From Paraescarpia echinospica (lineage: Eukaryota; Annelida; Polychaeta; Sabellida; Siboglinidae): a stretch of 64,000 bases of DNA. Below the pieces are notes generated by a model, which was not told the origin of the DNA, did no database searches, and was given only the letters and a program-made list of their open reading frames with translations. The stretch spans positions 18,317,587-18,381,586 of the forward strand of contig CM034534.1 of NCBI GenBank assembly GCA_020002185.1. Direction: 5' to 3'. Numbering within the stretch: the first letter of the stretch is position 1; the number at the start of each line of letters is the position of its first letter. The position numbers and the translations under genes were made by a program. Shown here piece after piece: positions 1 to 25,200 of this stretch.

Positions 1-623
1 CGATTTTTAACTTGGATTAGTTATGAAGTTATGCAGTAGGCGAAAACTAGCCAAGGGGTACGTCTCTAAGAAAACATAGTGTTACTCGACCAGTTGTTAA
101 TTTATTCTTACTATAACCACCCGTAAGTGAGGCAAAATGGCGAAAATATCATGTAAATATCGATAATCAGCAAATTAATGATTTCCAGCTGCAAGTGGGT
201 TTTACAAACGCTCACGAATACAACGACAAGTACACTTTGTATGTACACGTACACTTTGTATGTACAAGTACACACCCACCATACATGAAACAGATGGTGT
301 CATCTTGTCCTTATTCTTCATATCATTAGTGCTATAACTGGTTACATTAGGGTTGCAATAACTAATACGATAAGGAAGACGCCCTCAAGCCTCGTAGTAG
401 CTTAAGTCAACAGTTGAATGAATCTGTCTTTACAAAACAACTTTTATAAAACAAATATACACAATTACAACAATAACATAAAATAGCAACTATTACAAGC
501 AAGCATATATATATATATATATATATATGCGTGGATTGAATGTCCATATATTGTTCTTATCATCACTTGTGTTTGTTCTTAAAACATGGATGTCTAACAT
601 TATAGTCTTTTTCTTGGCAACAG
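1..623. other. Upstream intronic sequence of the EGF gene; no exon seen
   Basis: No EGF-type exon, RNA gene or transposon could be recognised here. A 19-bp unit (core GTACACTTTGTATGTACA) is repeated twice around 229-266 and a TA dinucleotide run lies at about 505-528. The last 20 bases form a plausible acceptor (CTTGGCAACAG) for the EGF exon at 624. Because that exon begins in phase 1 and has no start codon or signal peptide of its own, the gene must begin further left, outside the window. The methionine-initiated open frame from 527 runs through the acceptor and is not a likely start. Confidence 0.5.
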
Positions 624-13739
<13,116 letters not shown>

Positions 13740-13950
13740 TATGTTATACACATTTCACGCACCGGTTTGCGTGTTTGTGTGTGTGTAGGGGGTGTGTGCG
13801 TGCGTGCGCAATTGTGTATGTATGTATGTGCGTGTGTATGTGTATGTGTTTGCGTGTGCGTGTGAGTGTGTGTGTTTGTGATTCGAGGGCTTTAGTAATA
13901 ATAACAATTATTTCGATTAAGCCTGTTTAGAGCAGAGAGACGCTTTCAAA

Positions 13951-13954
<4 letters not shown>

Positions 13955-13996
<42 letters not shown>

Positions 13997-13998
13997 TC
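13955..13998. repeat. TA microsatellite in presumed 3' UTR
   Basis: A TA run about 215 bases downstream of the EGF gene stop codon. Confidence 0.9.
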
Positions 13999-14183
13999 CA
14001 TATATATTCCATAAGTGTGATACATACGGTGGACTGTAACATTTCCTGTAAAGTAAAACTGTCTGTGGAGTCTTGCCAATAGTGCTGACATTATAGTTTA
14101 CCAATTACTAGTCCTATGTGACTTTCTTGGTGCATTCTGTCAGAAAATTCTAAACGCAACATGCCGCAATATGTACAATATAA

Positions 14184-14189
14184 AATAAA
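14184..14189 (+). promoter_or_regulatory. Candidate polyadenylation signal (AATAAA) of EGF gene
   Basis: This is the first AATAAA hexamer I see after the stop at 13739, giving a 3' UTR of about 450 bases. In AT-rich DNA the hexamer occurs often by chance, so the assignment is tentative. Confidence 0.35.
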
Positions 14190-14254
14190 TGTCACTGAAG
14201 GTTATTAAAAGCATCTGCTTCACAACTGTTTTAATTAACTATATTATTAGTTTG

Positions 14255-15775
14255 GACAGTTGTGCATTACAATGGTGTATGTACACCCAGCTGACAATGA
14301 GACTCGGGCATCGACGAAAATTGCCGACTGTGTGCACGCCCTTGAACGCCGAGTCTCCGTGCTTTGTGTTAGGAGACTTCAATAAGTGCAGCCTACGTTC
14401 AGCTCTTCCATCCTACCTGCAGTATGTGTCGTCTGCTACTCGCGCTGGCATGTGTCGTCTGCTACTTGCGTTCTGTGAGAACATGATCATACCCAAGAAA
14501 CTTAGGGAGCGCGGTGGTTAGTAGTGGTTAGCACATCCGCCTGGCATGCCAGCTCTCCGAATTCGAAACCCGGACCGGGCAGGCATGATATTTGGTGTAA
14601 AAACCTGGCTCTCAACATTGGGAACTGTGTATCTCTCGTGACTCGGAGATCACGTTAATGTCGGTCCCGCCTCAATTTGGGACGTAAAAGAACCACTGAG
14701 GACGACACGCACCCTGATAGTGACCACCCTCAGTGCCAGAATATAAAGGTCGCTTTGGTGATAATGTTCACAAAAAGGCTGACCTGTTGAATGAGACCTT
14801 ATAAGACCATTACATTGTAACCTCAATAATACAGACTAGTCAGTTAATAGAACGTTGCCGAGCGCTGGAAACAACTAGAACTAGAACATATAATATCAAT
14901 CCCAAATAGCAAACCATGGATTACAAAGGAACTGAAAAAGACACTTGACCAAATGAGAGATGCATACTTAAAGAAAGGCTGTCAGGAGGGAAAGATAATT
15001 CAGACTGAACTCAAAAGACAGATACGTGATGCAAACACCGAATACAAGGATAAAATTTAACTCCAGTTTCAGGGTAACATGCGGGATGCCTGGAGGGGTC
15101 TAAAGACTCTTGCTGGGCAAACTCAACCCCTAGCCAAGGATTCTGTATTTAGTTTTGCTAAAGAAACTGACCATGCTGAAAAATTTAATGATTTTTATTG
15201 TCGTTTTGCAGATTTTATTTTACAGTGGAATTGAGTCAGGATTTAGAGAGTGTTACGAAAAGCATGTATACAGACGGTAATGATGCAGAAGTAGAAGAAA
15301 TCACCCCAAAGGTTGTTCAGAGAGAGTTAAACAAGCATAACATCAGGAAAGCTACAGGGCCTGATAACCGCATTGGAAGAGCACTGAAGGCGTACAGCTC
15401 TCTGATGTTTTGCCAAGCTGTTCAATTTACCAGTCAGCTCAGATACCACACCTGCCCTTTGGAAAATGTCGATTATTTGTCCAGTGCCTAAAAACCCAAC
15501 ACTGTGAAACTTATCGACTTTCACCCAATTGCTCTTACCCCCATTATCACGAAATGCTTTGAGAGAATAATTTTGCACCATTTACTCTAACAGACAGAAG
15601 ACAACTAGACCATCTACAGTTTGCGTATAAGAGGAACATATGGGGTAGAATATGCTATTCTATCACTTCTTCAGACAAAGCTGAACCTTTTGCTAGAATC
15701 CAGTTTATAGATTATTCGGATTATATAAAACTCGCCTGGGTTATTGATCATGCCAACCTATTAACGCGAACATAA
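14255..15775 (+). mobile_element. Decayed LINE fragment, plus strand, split by a SINE
   Basis: The left piece (about 14270-14475) is from an endonuclease: VYVHPADNETRA and, in a neighbouring frame, CFVLGDFNKCSLRSALPSY, with the GDFN catalytic motif. After a SINE (about 14505-14882) the ORF resumes at about 14886 with SKPWITKELKKTLDQMRDAY, a linker motif common to LINE ORF2 proteins. It runs through MRDAWRGLKTLAG and FNDFYCRF to a pre-RT segment with RKATGPDNRIG (about 15345-15370). Weak remnants of the RT (LDHLQFAYKRN and nearby) end around 15770. Stops and frameshifts are frequent, so the copy is inactive. Confidence 0.75.
14505..14882 (+). mobile_element. tRNA-derived SINE
   Basis: The head resembles a tRNA: a box A-like GGTTAGTAGTGGTTAGCAC and a box B-like GAATTCGAAACCCGG about 40 bases later, the spacing of an internal pol III promoter. 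The body follows, with a 3' part (AAAGGCTGACCTGTTGAATG ... GAACGTTGCCGAGCGCTGGA) that recurs in a second, truncated copy at about 54013-54158. It sits within a LINE fragment. No clean target-site duplication was identified. Confidence 0.65.
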
Positions 15776-17760
15776 CCTCCCTCACTTGCACCGAGGAAGA
15801 CCCGAACAAATGTATGTAGATTCGGCAGAACAGTAACATAATTAGTTTGTCAGTTCAAAATATCATTACCTCTGCCTCAAGATAATTCAAGGCATTCTCT
15901 CTGTATTATACATCCAAGATTTTTGGATATTTGTTTAACAGCTGGACGGAAGCACATGCTAAAGCAAAAGGCGTTTAAAATTAACTAGCGAAAATGCCCG
16001 TCACCTGACGGGATGCCTTAGTAGTTTACAGTGGTGATTGTAATAGTTACCAAATGTTAGAAACCACAATGCATTGTTACATAAAAACCATGTCGCGCTT
16101 GTAGATAGGTGTCTATTGGTTGTGTGTTTAAAATGACGAACGTCGGAGAGAATTGTGAAGTTCACTCCCATCGATAGGCCCTACTCGTGATAGTGTAGAA
16201 TTATCAAATAATGTTCGTATTGCTATGCTAGGGTAGATATAAGCATATTGTGTCATCGTCTACATCATGATGCCAAGTCCAACATGCAGGGACCATTTTC
16301 CAGAAGTATTTGCCGCGTGCGCGTGGTTCGCAAGATTGTTAAGTAGCACGTACACATTACGTTTTACATTCCGCACAACTGATTTATTCCATAAAAGGTG
16401 ATAATCTTGACATATATTTTGATAAATATATATATGTCATATTCTGCGGGTCGTAAATTAATCTTAGACAGTTTGGCGCTCGAGGTTCAAGCCGCCTAAG
16501 AATACAAAAATTAACCTACCCGCATACGCAACCTGGATTATAATTAGATTACTGCGGCATCACCATTAAAGGTATCACTGAGCCATGTTCCAGGGCCACA
16601 CGTTTGGAACCAGAGATTGTGTGCATAGCAGAACGCAACTGCCAATCATATAACTTTATTTACACATTTTATTGAGTTTATATATTCGAAGGCAGAAGTT
16701 TATACATAACATTGATAGGTTAATGTTTGGCATGATTACTGATGTCAGGTTAATAAATCGTATGCATACAAGTGCATAACACATATATTTTTATGTATTC
16801 ACACACAAAATTTATGTAAATTTGCCAAGCCGTTTTGCCGTAAGAGGGAAATGAAGTCTGTAATAGTTTTACAATTTACAAGAACAAACCAAATTCGGCG
16901 ATGAAAATCGGTTTTCACGTATGGGTCTGCTGTGGGTGTATCAGTTGTCGATACAAACGTCACAATATACATAAACATCTAACTTAACTAAAAGTGGTGT
17001 AATCAGCTGACAGAATATAATTAAAACAAACAACGGTTAGCAGAAAGATATGGGTTACTGTGCGATGCAAATTAGAGTAATGTTCTCACTTCGGCGAATG
17101 GCGAACTGGGTTGAATAGGCACTGATGACGTCAGGCTTTCTAGCAAAAGGCGCTGTCCACATAACGTATATTCAGTGCTTTCAGCAAGGATATTCTAGAA
17201 AGCTGCTGGCATAACAGACTTGATTGTTCTCAAGAAATTTTATTTTGGACTTCTGGAACATTAAGGATCAGGAAGTTAGGGCATATTGAAATTGAGCGGG
17301 TGCCGCCATCTGTTGCATTGATGTGGTATTGCTGCATTGCGTTTTGGAGTGGATTCCAATTATCGAGGCAACAATCACTCCTCAGAAGCACAGAGAAGTG
17401 TGCTTTACTATCAGCATGGTGTAAGTGAAGTGTTACGCTAGGCGAGGTGAAATGGTGCCACTACAGTGCACTTGAATACTAACGATAGTCAATTAAGTTC
17501 CCCAAAACACCGCTTAATAATGTTGGTCGCTAGGTGGCGTAAGGTGGTACTTGTTTATTTTGTCACTGCGTGATTCAAAATTATTTTTGCAATTTAACGT
17601 TTAATATTGTCTGTGACACTAGTGTAGAATTAGTGTCAACGTATTGCACTGTTTGCTTAAACAAACATTTTATAAATTGTCACCACCAACGCTGTTAAAT
17701 CTTGTACTTAAATTAGTTGGGCGATAATACAGGTCGATTTGATTTTCGCGCTAGCAGGCT
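15776..17760. other. Intergenic stretch without recognisable genes
   Basis: About 2 kb of AT-rich DNA with no ORF or RNA gene I can support. The segment near 16470-16545 (GGCGCTCGAGGTTCAAGCC ... ACCCGCATACGCA) shares words with 2955-3170 in inverted orientation (TTGAACCTCGAGCGC, TGCGTATGCGGGT), so both regions probably hold pieces of one dispersed repeat. Confidence 0.4.
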
Positions 17761-17941
17761 TAATTATATCGAATGCAACCAACGGGAGATAATCTAAACC
17801 AATAAACATACATAGCAAATATATATTGTATCCAGCTACATAAAATAACGTGTATAATCTCATAATATCACTAGAATATCGATATATGACGGAGTTGTAC
17901 AATTTATCATAACAACTTAAATCAGTCAGAGAGCTTCCGTT

Positions 17942-18022
17942 GGTCCCGCTAGCTCAGTGGGTAGGCGCGTCAGTTACTTGTCATTCATTTTACAATCGGG
18001 CGACGCCGGTTCAATCCTGACA
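17942..18022 (+). tRNA. tRNA-like sequence (pseudogene or SINE head)
   Basis: GGTCCCGCTAGCTCAGTGGG is a convincing tRNA 5' acceptor strand and D arm (box A). GGTTCAATCC, about 50 bases later, is a good box B. However, the 3' acceptor strand that should pair with GGTCCCG is absent, the T stem pairs poorly, and the segment between boxes contains extra AT-rich sequence. It is therefore probably a tRNA-derived promoter, not a functional tRNA. An inverted copy is at 18494-18576. Confidence 0.45.
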
Positions 18023-18493
18023 GCATGCAAACGTTTGATTTTCTATACATTTTTTTGTTTATGTTTTCACGAAGTAATATAAACAAAATCATTTTATACT
18101 ATAATGCAATGTTTGTAAATAATTTTTGTAGTAACTATTTATTCGCCACAAAAATGAAAATATGGTCATTATATAACGATTAACGTTTCTAAATTTTATT
18201 TATCCAAACAAATATAATGTAATGGATACATAATTTATTAATTGTAAATATATTGTACGGTAATATATTGTAATTATATATGTGAAAACAGATTGAGATC
18301 TGTCTGGATAAATACAATTTAGAAACATCGTTATATATAATGACCATATTTTCATTTTTGTGGCGAATAAATAATTACTACAAAAATAAAACAAATATTT
18401 ACAAACAGTGCATTATAGTATAAAACGATTTTGTTTATATTACTTAGTGAAAACATAAAAAAAAAAAGTGTATAGAAAATCAAAAGTTTGCAT

Positions 18494-18576
18494 GCTGTCA
18501 GGATTGAACCGGCGTCGCCCGATTGTAAAATAAACGACAAATAACCAACGCGCCTACCCACTGAGCCAGCGGGACC
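18494..18576 (-). tRNA. Inverted second copy of the tRNA-like sequence
   Basis: On the minus strand this reads GGTCCCGCTGGCTCAGTGGG ... GGTTCAATCCTGACAGC, the same tRNA-like head as at 17942 with a few substitutions in the anticodon-arm region. It lies in the right arm of the 1-kb inverted repeat, so the two would be transcribed toward each other. It has the same missing acceptor pairing. Confidence 0.45.
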
Positions 18577-18758
18577 AACGGAAACTCTCTGACTGATTTA
18601 AGTTGTTATGATAAATTGTACAACTCCTTCATATATCGATATTCTAGTGCTATTATGAGATTATACACGTTACTTTATGTAGCTGGATACAATATATGTT
18701 TGCTATGTATGTTTATTGGTGTAGATTATCTCCCGTTGGTTGCATTCGATATAATTAT

Positions 18759-19190
18759 TCTGAAAACGAGCCCAAGCTCGGCGAAACCTAGTCGACTTGT
18801 AGACCCATTCGCATTCGTTGTTTTGAATAAAATTTGATTCATGTGGAACCGTAAGATAAATGTTTGTTTCTCTATGATGACTAGTGTTTGTATTACGTCG
18901 GAATATTGCACAATAACTCGTTCTGACGCTCGTTTCGACCCAAAAGCTATCCTTCTAAACATGCTCTGAATGCTTGGAAAGGGTCGGCCTGATGCGAGTG
19001 TGTGTCATAAGTGACGTCACGATATCACGTGATCGCCTAGCTCATTAAAATTTCATTTTCCGCGGGAATCGCTTCACAGACGGGCTTAAAATCGAATTTA
19101 TGCTACAAATGTATTTTTCTGTATTTGTTTAATGTTGTCAAATGTTACATACAATGTTAAACTTTGTGTACACATGGAAAAAGGATTTTA
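18759..19190. other. Spacer or LINE 5' region
   Basis: No ORF with recognisable content. The part from about 18990 (GTGACGTCACGATATCACGTG, CRE- and E-box-like words) could be the 5' UTR and internal promoter of the LINE that follows. With a single copy in the window the element's 5' boundary cannot be fixed. Confidence 0.35.
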
Positions 19191-19264
19191 GCTAATGTCT
19201 TATTTTTATTTCCTTTAATCTTTGTTTTAATAGAAAGTTACTGCCAATACCTCGCTCTAAGCCA

Positions 19265-19945
19265 ATGTTTAAATTGGCAATTATTTTACTACTAGCAGGA
19301 GATGTAAGTCTTAATCCTGGACCTGCTATCAGGCGCAATATTCGAGTAGCCACCACTAACGTTCGATCTATTCGAGACAAAACAGCCTCGCTTACCGATT
19401 TATTAACTTTCAAGACAATAGACATCCTTGCAGTCACCGAGACCTGGCTCAGACCACATGACACAGCTGCATGCATTGCTGACATTTCTCCTTCCAGTTT
19501 CACCTTCCATCATCGCCCACTTTCAGTTGGGCAAGGTGGTGGTGTTGGATTTCTTGTCTCAAAACAGTTCAAAGTTAATTTGCATTCAAACCCTGATTAC
19601 TCCAGCTTTGAGGCCATCTGTGCCGAAATTTCTGATTCATCTTTCTCTGCTTATTTTGTGTGCATTTATCGCCCTCCAGGACACCCTGCCCATTTCTTTG
19701 AAGAATTCCAGGATCTACTTGAAAATCTGGCAACTATTTATTCAGAATTTTATATACTCGGTGATTTTAATCTACATCTGGACACACCTTCATCAACAAC
19801 AAGTACATTTAATGACATTCTGGCATCCTATGACATGAAACAACATGTTACCTTCTCAACACACATACATGGCCACTGGCTCGATCTCTTAATCATCCGT
19901 TCAGATTGTAACAATATTCAGACACCTACTGCTTCAGATGGTTAA
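19265..19945 (+). pseudogene. LINE ORF2 amino part: 2A-like motif and endonuclease
   Basis: This 226-residue open part of the LINE covers the hydrophobic leader, the 2A-like DVSLNPGP (19301-19324) and most of the endonuclease fold. Visible active-site motifs are TTNVRS (the N of the first strand), TETWL (metal-binding E), YRPPG, GDFN (catalytic D and N) and LDLL. It ends at TAA (19943-19945) between ASDG and DHHTVIADL, so the last catalytic SDH motif is split by the stop. The ORF may begin upstream of 19265, where the frame is open for about 60 bases. Confidence 0.88.
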
Positions 19946-20011
19946 TTAGACCACCACACTGTCATTGCTGATCTCAAAGTTCCTAGAATTCCCGTAGAGT
20001 CCAAACACAAT

Positions 20012-22162
20012 GTGTTTTACCGACCGATCCATAAGATTGACATTGCCGCATTAATGACAGACATCCTTAAATCCGACCTCATCAGTAACCCCAAAGAACA
20101 TCTGTCAGATCTGTGTCGACAGTACTGTCAAATACTCAAAGATTTACTTAATAAACATGCACCCCTGAGATCTAAATCTGTGTCCCAAAAACCACATGCT
20201 CCATGGATGACTCCTGAAATTCTACAATCTAAAAAGCGCCGGCGCTATCTTGAACGTGTATGGCGCAAATCACGCTCGCCTTTGGACAGATCACGATATT
20301 CTAAACAGTGTCACTACTGCAACAGACAAATGGCCAAAGCTAAATCAAATTATTACACAAACATGGTCTCGAGTAACTCTGATAACCCACGTCAGCTATG
20401 GAACTGCATAAATCATATTTTACACAGACGGCCGCCTCCATCTCTACCTAGTCATGTGTCAGTCAAATCTCTGTGTGACTCGTTTTCTAGTCATTTCAAA
20501 GATAAAATAAGTCTTATACGTTCTGCTTTTCCATGTCACACTAAGTACTGTAAATGTGGACTCCCCACAAGTAAATTCTCCACTTGTATTGTTTGAGCCA
20601 GCCACAGTTGATGAAGTGAGGAAAATAATAATGTCCTCCCCAAATAAGTCATGCGATCTCGATCCATTACCAACCATACTACTAAAAGCATGTCTTGACT
20701 CTTTACTTGGTACAATGACGAATATCATAAATTTATCACTAAGTTCGGGTAAATTCCCAGATGATTTTAAACACGCACATGTAAATCCTGTTCTCAAGAA
20801 GACTTCTCTGCCAAAAGATTATTTCAAAAATTATAGGCCAATTTCTAATCTTAGCTTTATTTCTAAGATACTTGAGAAAGTCGTAGCAAGCCGTCTAAGG
20901 TGTCATATCAGCTCAACTTGTTTATCCAGTGTGCTCCAATCAGCATACAAACAATTTCATTCTACAGAGAGGCTCTCCTAAAAGTACACAATGATGTTAT
21001 ATTAAACATTGATAAAGGCAAAGTAACTGCACTTACCTTGCTTGATCTGTCTGCCGCCTTTGATACCATTGATCACAACACTCTTATCAAACGTTTATCA
21101 ATGTGGTATGGCATATCTGGCACAGCTCTGACCTGGTTTTCTTCATATCTAACCAATAGACATCAATGTATAAAGATAGATAATTACTTTTCAACCTCAC
21201 TCCCCGCTTCATGTGGCATTCCCCCGGGTTCCGTTCTTGGGCCTTTGCTTTTCACTCTCTACACTACGCCACTCTGCTCTGTAATCCAAAGTCATAACTT
21301 GGATCATTACCTTTATGCAGATGACACACATATCTACTTTTCCTTGGCCACGCCCGATACAAGTCACTCTCTAAACCGACTCAACGATTGTCTCCAAGAT
21401 GTTTTTTCATGGATGACCGATAGCAAATTAAAGTTAAATGCAGACAAAACTGAATTCCTCATCATTGGTACTCCAATGCAGCGAGGTAAACTTAATGACT
21501 TTTTTCCAACATGCATCCTGAGTCAAAATATCACACCAGCAGCATCAGTACGGAATCTAGGAGTGACCTTTGATTGCGACTTCAATTTCAGACAACACAT
21601 AACCTAAACGTGCCGTTGCTGTCTTTATCATATCCGTGATCTTCGCCGTATTCGCCGACATATGTCGCTTTCTGTCGCTAAGACTATCGCAACAGCTCTT
21701 GTTAGCAGCAGATTAGATTATTGCAATTCCCTCCTTCATAATATTGCTATCAAGGATATTGCAAAACTACAACGCATCCAAAATTGTTTAGCAAGGGTAG
21801 TCACACAATCTCCTCGATTCTCCCGCTCAGTGCCACTTCTAAAATCACTGCATTGGTCCCCCTTGCGATATCGCATTATGTTTAAGATCTGCACAATCAC
21901 CTACTAAGCCCTTTCATCCAAACAACCTAGTTATTTACACTCAATGCTCACACCAGCTAGACAAGCCAGACAACTTCGGTCGTCTAGCTCGAAGTTGCTA
22001 TATGTTCCTAGAGTTAAGACAAAGGCTGGAACTCGAGCTTGTTCAGTTGCCGCACCAACTATATGGAATTCGCTTCCCGTTAATGTTAAATCAGCAGAAA
22101 ATATTGTTACATTTCGTCGTCACCTCAAAACCTATCTTTTCAATATCGCCTATCCTCCCTAG
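20012..22162 (+). pseudogene. LINE ORF2 remainder: linker, reverse transcriptase and carboxy end
   Basis: Four frame segments (20012-20596, 20556-20981, 20985-21607, 21662-21907) and a fifth (21944-22162) together cover the rest of ORF2. RT motif A is DLSAAFDTIDHN, motif B is GIPPGSVLGP with P in place of the common Q, and motif C is YADD. The thumb and carboxy region contain KLKLNADKTEFLIIG and SRLDYCNSLLHNI, the latter typical of CR1/L2/Rex-type LINEs. Segment changes are single or double base indels; in several places the frames overlap. No RNase H domain or zinc knuckle is seen. Confidence 0.88.
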
Positions 22163-22268
22163 CTTCCTAGCACATCCATTCATTTGTTGACGACTTTCAC
22201 CTAGCACACGAGTACGAGAATGCTCAATCCTTTGGTTTTGGTGCGCCACTAAGCTCGGATTGTCTGAA

Positions 22269-25200
22269 GATGTTGGCGCGTAAGAAGTTCTTTATTATTA
22301 CTGCATCAGTGCAACAGATGGCGATACGTGTTCGATGTTACATCGTAACTCTGCTCTCTCATTGAGCCAACTATACACTATCTCGATTATCCAAGGTCCG
22401 CAGTGAGGCGCCACTGTTTGTCGTTTTATCTAGCCGTAGAGAGAAGCACAATAATAATTAGTTTAAAACTGTGCAGCCAGTCCATGTACAAACGTGTCAT
22501 TGAAAACAACGTTGTCACACGCGCACACGCGCATATAGAATGACACACACGCCCACACCCACGCATGTATACATAAAAACATGAATGGTCACATGTTCAT
22601 ATACATTTGTACGCACGCACGCACCGATAACTTATTGATACGTATGCACGTGGTACACACGCGTACGCACGCATACTGCACGAATGCATGCAAACACGCG
22701 CACACACATGCACACACAGACACACAAAACTCACACACACACTGGCAGGATAGCAGCTGGTCAACGTCGAAATGTTCCAGTTGTTCTATAATATATATAT
22801 ACTGATCTGACGACCATGTCTAAAATGGCATTTTCTTTTCAAAGAGAAAATAATTTTTATGCTTTCAGATTTTCCACAGTGGATTTTGCTTACTGTAGGT
22901 ATACTCAGTAACCTCGTGGTAGATGGCGACGTGTCATCGGAATAGGTATGTCATAGGCCGGTTAATCAATGAAACAAGCGTAATGGGATGTATACAGAAT
23001 GTCCAGTTAATAACACCAACAGTACCGACCAGAACACTTCGATTAACACGGTGACAGACAACCAGAACTTTGAGCAAATAGACTACTTTAAATATTTTCA
23101 AAGAAATGATGACACCTGAAATAATAAATTAGAACACTGATTGCATCAATGAGCAAGAAAAGACAGAAACGCCAGAAGAAACACTGGTTGGCTACCGTCA
23201 TGGAGGGGGCAATTCTTCCCTTACAGACCAGGCTGGTGCAGACTGACAGTGGACACGGCACCTTATACGTGGTTGGTTGATTGGTTGGTTGGTAGTGGGT
23301 GGGTGAGGGGTGAGTGAGTGACTGAGGTGAAGTGAGTGAGTGAGGTGAAGTGAAATGGACATGGATTTCAACTGTAAACATGAGGCATGTTCGCCGCCAC
23401 GGGACCGTCGAAATCGCACATTTCTTTTGTTTAGTTCAGATTCTGTTAGCGAGGTTCATGAGAACATATGTGTTTGTGGTACAACGACGTAGTGGAACCC
23501 CAACGATTAGTCTGAATCTCATACACGAACATGGCGATGGAGAGGGGACGTAAACAGGGACAGGTCAAAGGAGAATGAGGGCGAGAGGGAGAGGGAGATG
23601 GAGAGAAAGAGGGGGGGGCTTCTTACGTCGGTTGTTTGGGCCGATATTCGAATACGTAGGTAAAAGGGTTGGACTTTCGATAAGCCAAAGGGCTTCCTTG
23701 TCCACCTGCCATCTAGAGTTAATTCTCTGGATGGCAATCTTGTTAAATACATTTCTATGTCCGAGACTGAAGTTACACATGCGTGTATATGTATATCAGC
23801 CTTCAGCTTACAAATAATATAATACCGAACCTAACGGTTACCACGCATTAACTACTGCACATCATATAGTGCTTATATGAGCGTACGGAAACACCTATGT
23901 CACGACTAACTTTCGTCCGTCAGCCGCCAAGGTGTTAGCCAATATTTCATAGCAATAGTCGTATGGAAGATATGCCATTAACCACACAGCTCAGCTTAGT
24001 CGTCTCTTTCGTCGCCGTAGACGTCAACGCCATGCCAAACGGCGCTTGACGTGTGACGCAAACTACGTCAAACAGTGAAAGGTAATAACAAAATAATTGG
24101 CCGATTAATCTCACACGGTGATCGCTGATCGCCGGCGGGTGTTATTAATGTGATCCAATAAGAAAGACGCACCGTGACCGGCTATCCGGCAGAAAACATT
24201 CGCGCGCCGGTCCCAAAAACCCTTTCTTCGCCCGGCCAGCCTGACGTTTTTTATGAGGCATTCGAGTATTTATGCTGCAACCTCTTTGTCGAGGGTACTT
24301 TATATCATGTGGCCACAAACCGACCTCATCACCCTAACGGAATAAACCACGACACTGCGTTGCTCGTTAGACACGGCTGTGACTTCGGGTCTCCGTGATT
24401 TACGCTTTGTGCCGCAGCTTCAACGACATTTGTGGCAGATTTAAGGGTGTCTAACGCCGCGGAGAATAAAGACAAGGCTGCGGTTCTGACCCTGTGGCTG
24501 GTCTCGTGTCAAACGACGGGTGGTGACCGTTACGAATCACACCAAACACTTGGACACGCTCGACCCTTATAATTCCAACAAACATCGTGCGTGGGGCTAT
24601 ACGTGAACGCGCGCGCACTCAATCAACACAATATAATTTATTTTATGAAAAGCATACTCATCTAAGTGATTTTGTTTAAAAATACTGAAAGAATACATTA
24701 AGTAATTGTTCCATCTGCCACCTCTTCGCCGCGTTTGTTTGTTTGTTTAAATATATTCGATATACTGTGTAGTATATAATCTTGTGATCTGATTAATTTG
24801 AAAGTGTCGCTGAATCGGGAATACTGTTTTGCAGTACAACGGGCTTATCGCATATCCCTGACGCGTCGATATTGTGTATTGATCAACTGCCACTCACCTA
24901 TACATATCAACGAAAACTAACAATATACACACGTGTTTGTGTATACGTGTGGTGTGCATTTCATCATTCGTTTGTTCGTTCGTTCGTTCGTTCGTAAGTA
25001 CGTGTGTGCGTGTGTGCGTGCGTGCGTGCTTTAGTGTGCATTTTCTTATCATTGTGTCACTAACGGTAGCGGGAAGAATTTCGCAAGTCTGTGTGTGGGG
25101 GGGGTATGTGTGTGTTATATAATATAATATATATATTCAATAAATATTGTATTCATACATGTATAAACATATATGTAGACGACGTGCAAAAAATCAATTA

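Larger units (their letters stand above)
17761..18758. repeat. 1-kb inverted repeat with a tRNA-like sequence in each arm
   Basis: The left arm (17761-18207) and the right arm (18303-18758) are reverse complements over about 450 bases with high identity, separated by about 95 bases of AT-rich spacer. Each arm contains a tRNA-like segment (17942-18022 on +, 18494-18576 on -). Arms this long and similar suggest a recent inverted duplication or a foldback transposon. The outer ends are TAATTATATCGAATGC and its complement. Confidence 0.9.
19190..22268 (+). mobile_element. Nearly full-length but broken CR1/L2-like LINE with 2A-like motif
   Basis: ORF2 can be followed through most of its length. 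The start (19265) reads MFKLAIILLLAGDVSLNPGP, a hydrophobic lead ending in a 2A-like motif. The apurinic-type endonuclease follows (TETWL near 19437, YRPPG, LGDFN at about 19758-19772), with a TAA at 19943 that interrupts the expected SDH motif. A linker segment with HAPWMTPEIL (20197 on) is followed by pre-RT (SPNKSCDLDPLPTILLKAC, 20638 on). The RT motifs are LLDLSAAFDTIDHN (about 21042), GIPPGSVLGPLLF (about 21217; usually GVPQGS) and YADDTHIYF (about 21316). The carboxy end is AAPTIWNSLPVNVKS with TFRRHLKTYLF (to about 22161). At least one internal stop and four frameshifts make it inactive. The 3' UTR (to about 22268) recurs at 42150-42265. The clade is judged from these motifs. Confidence 0.9.
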
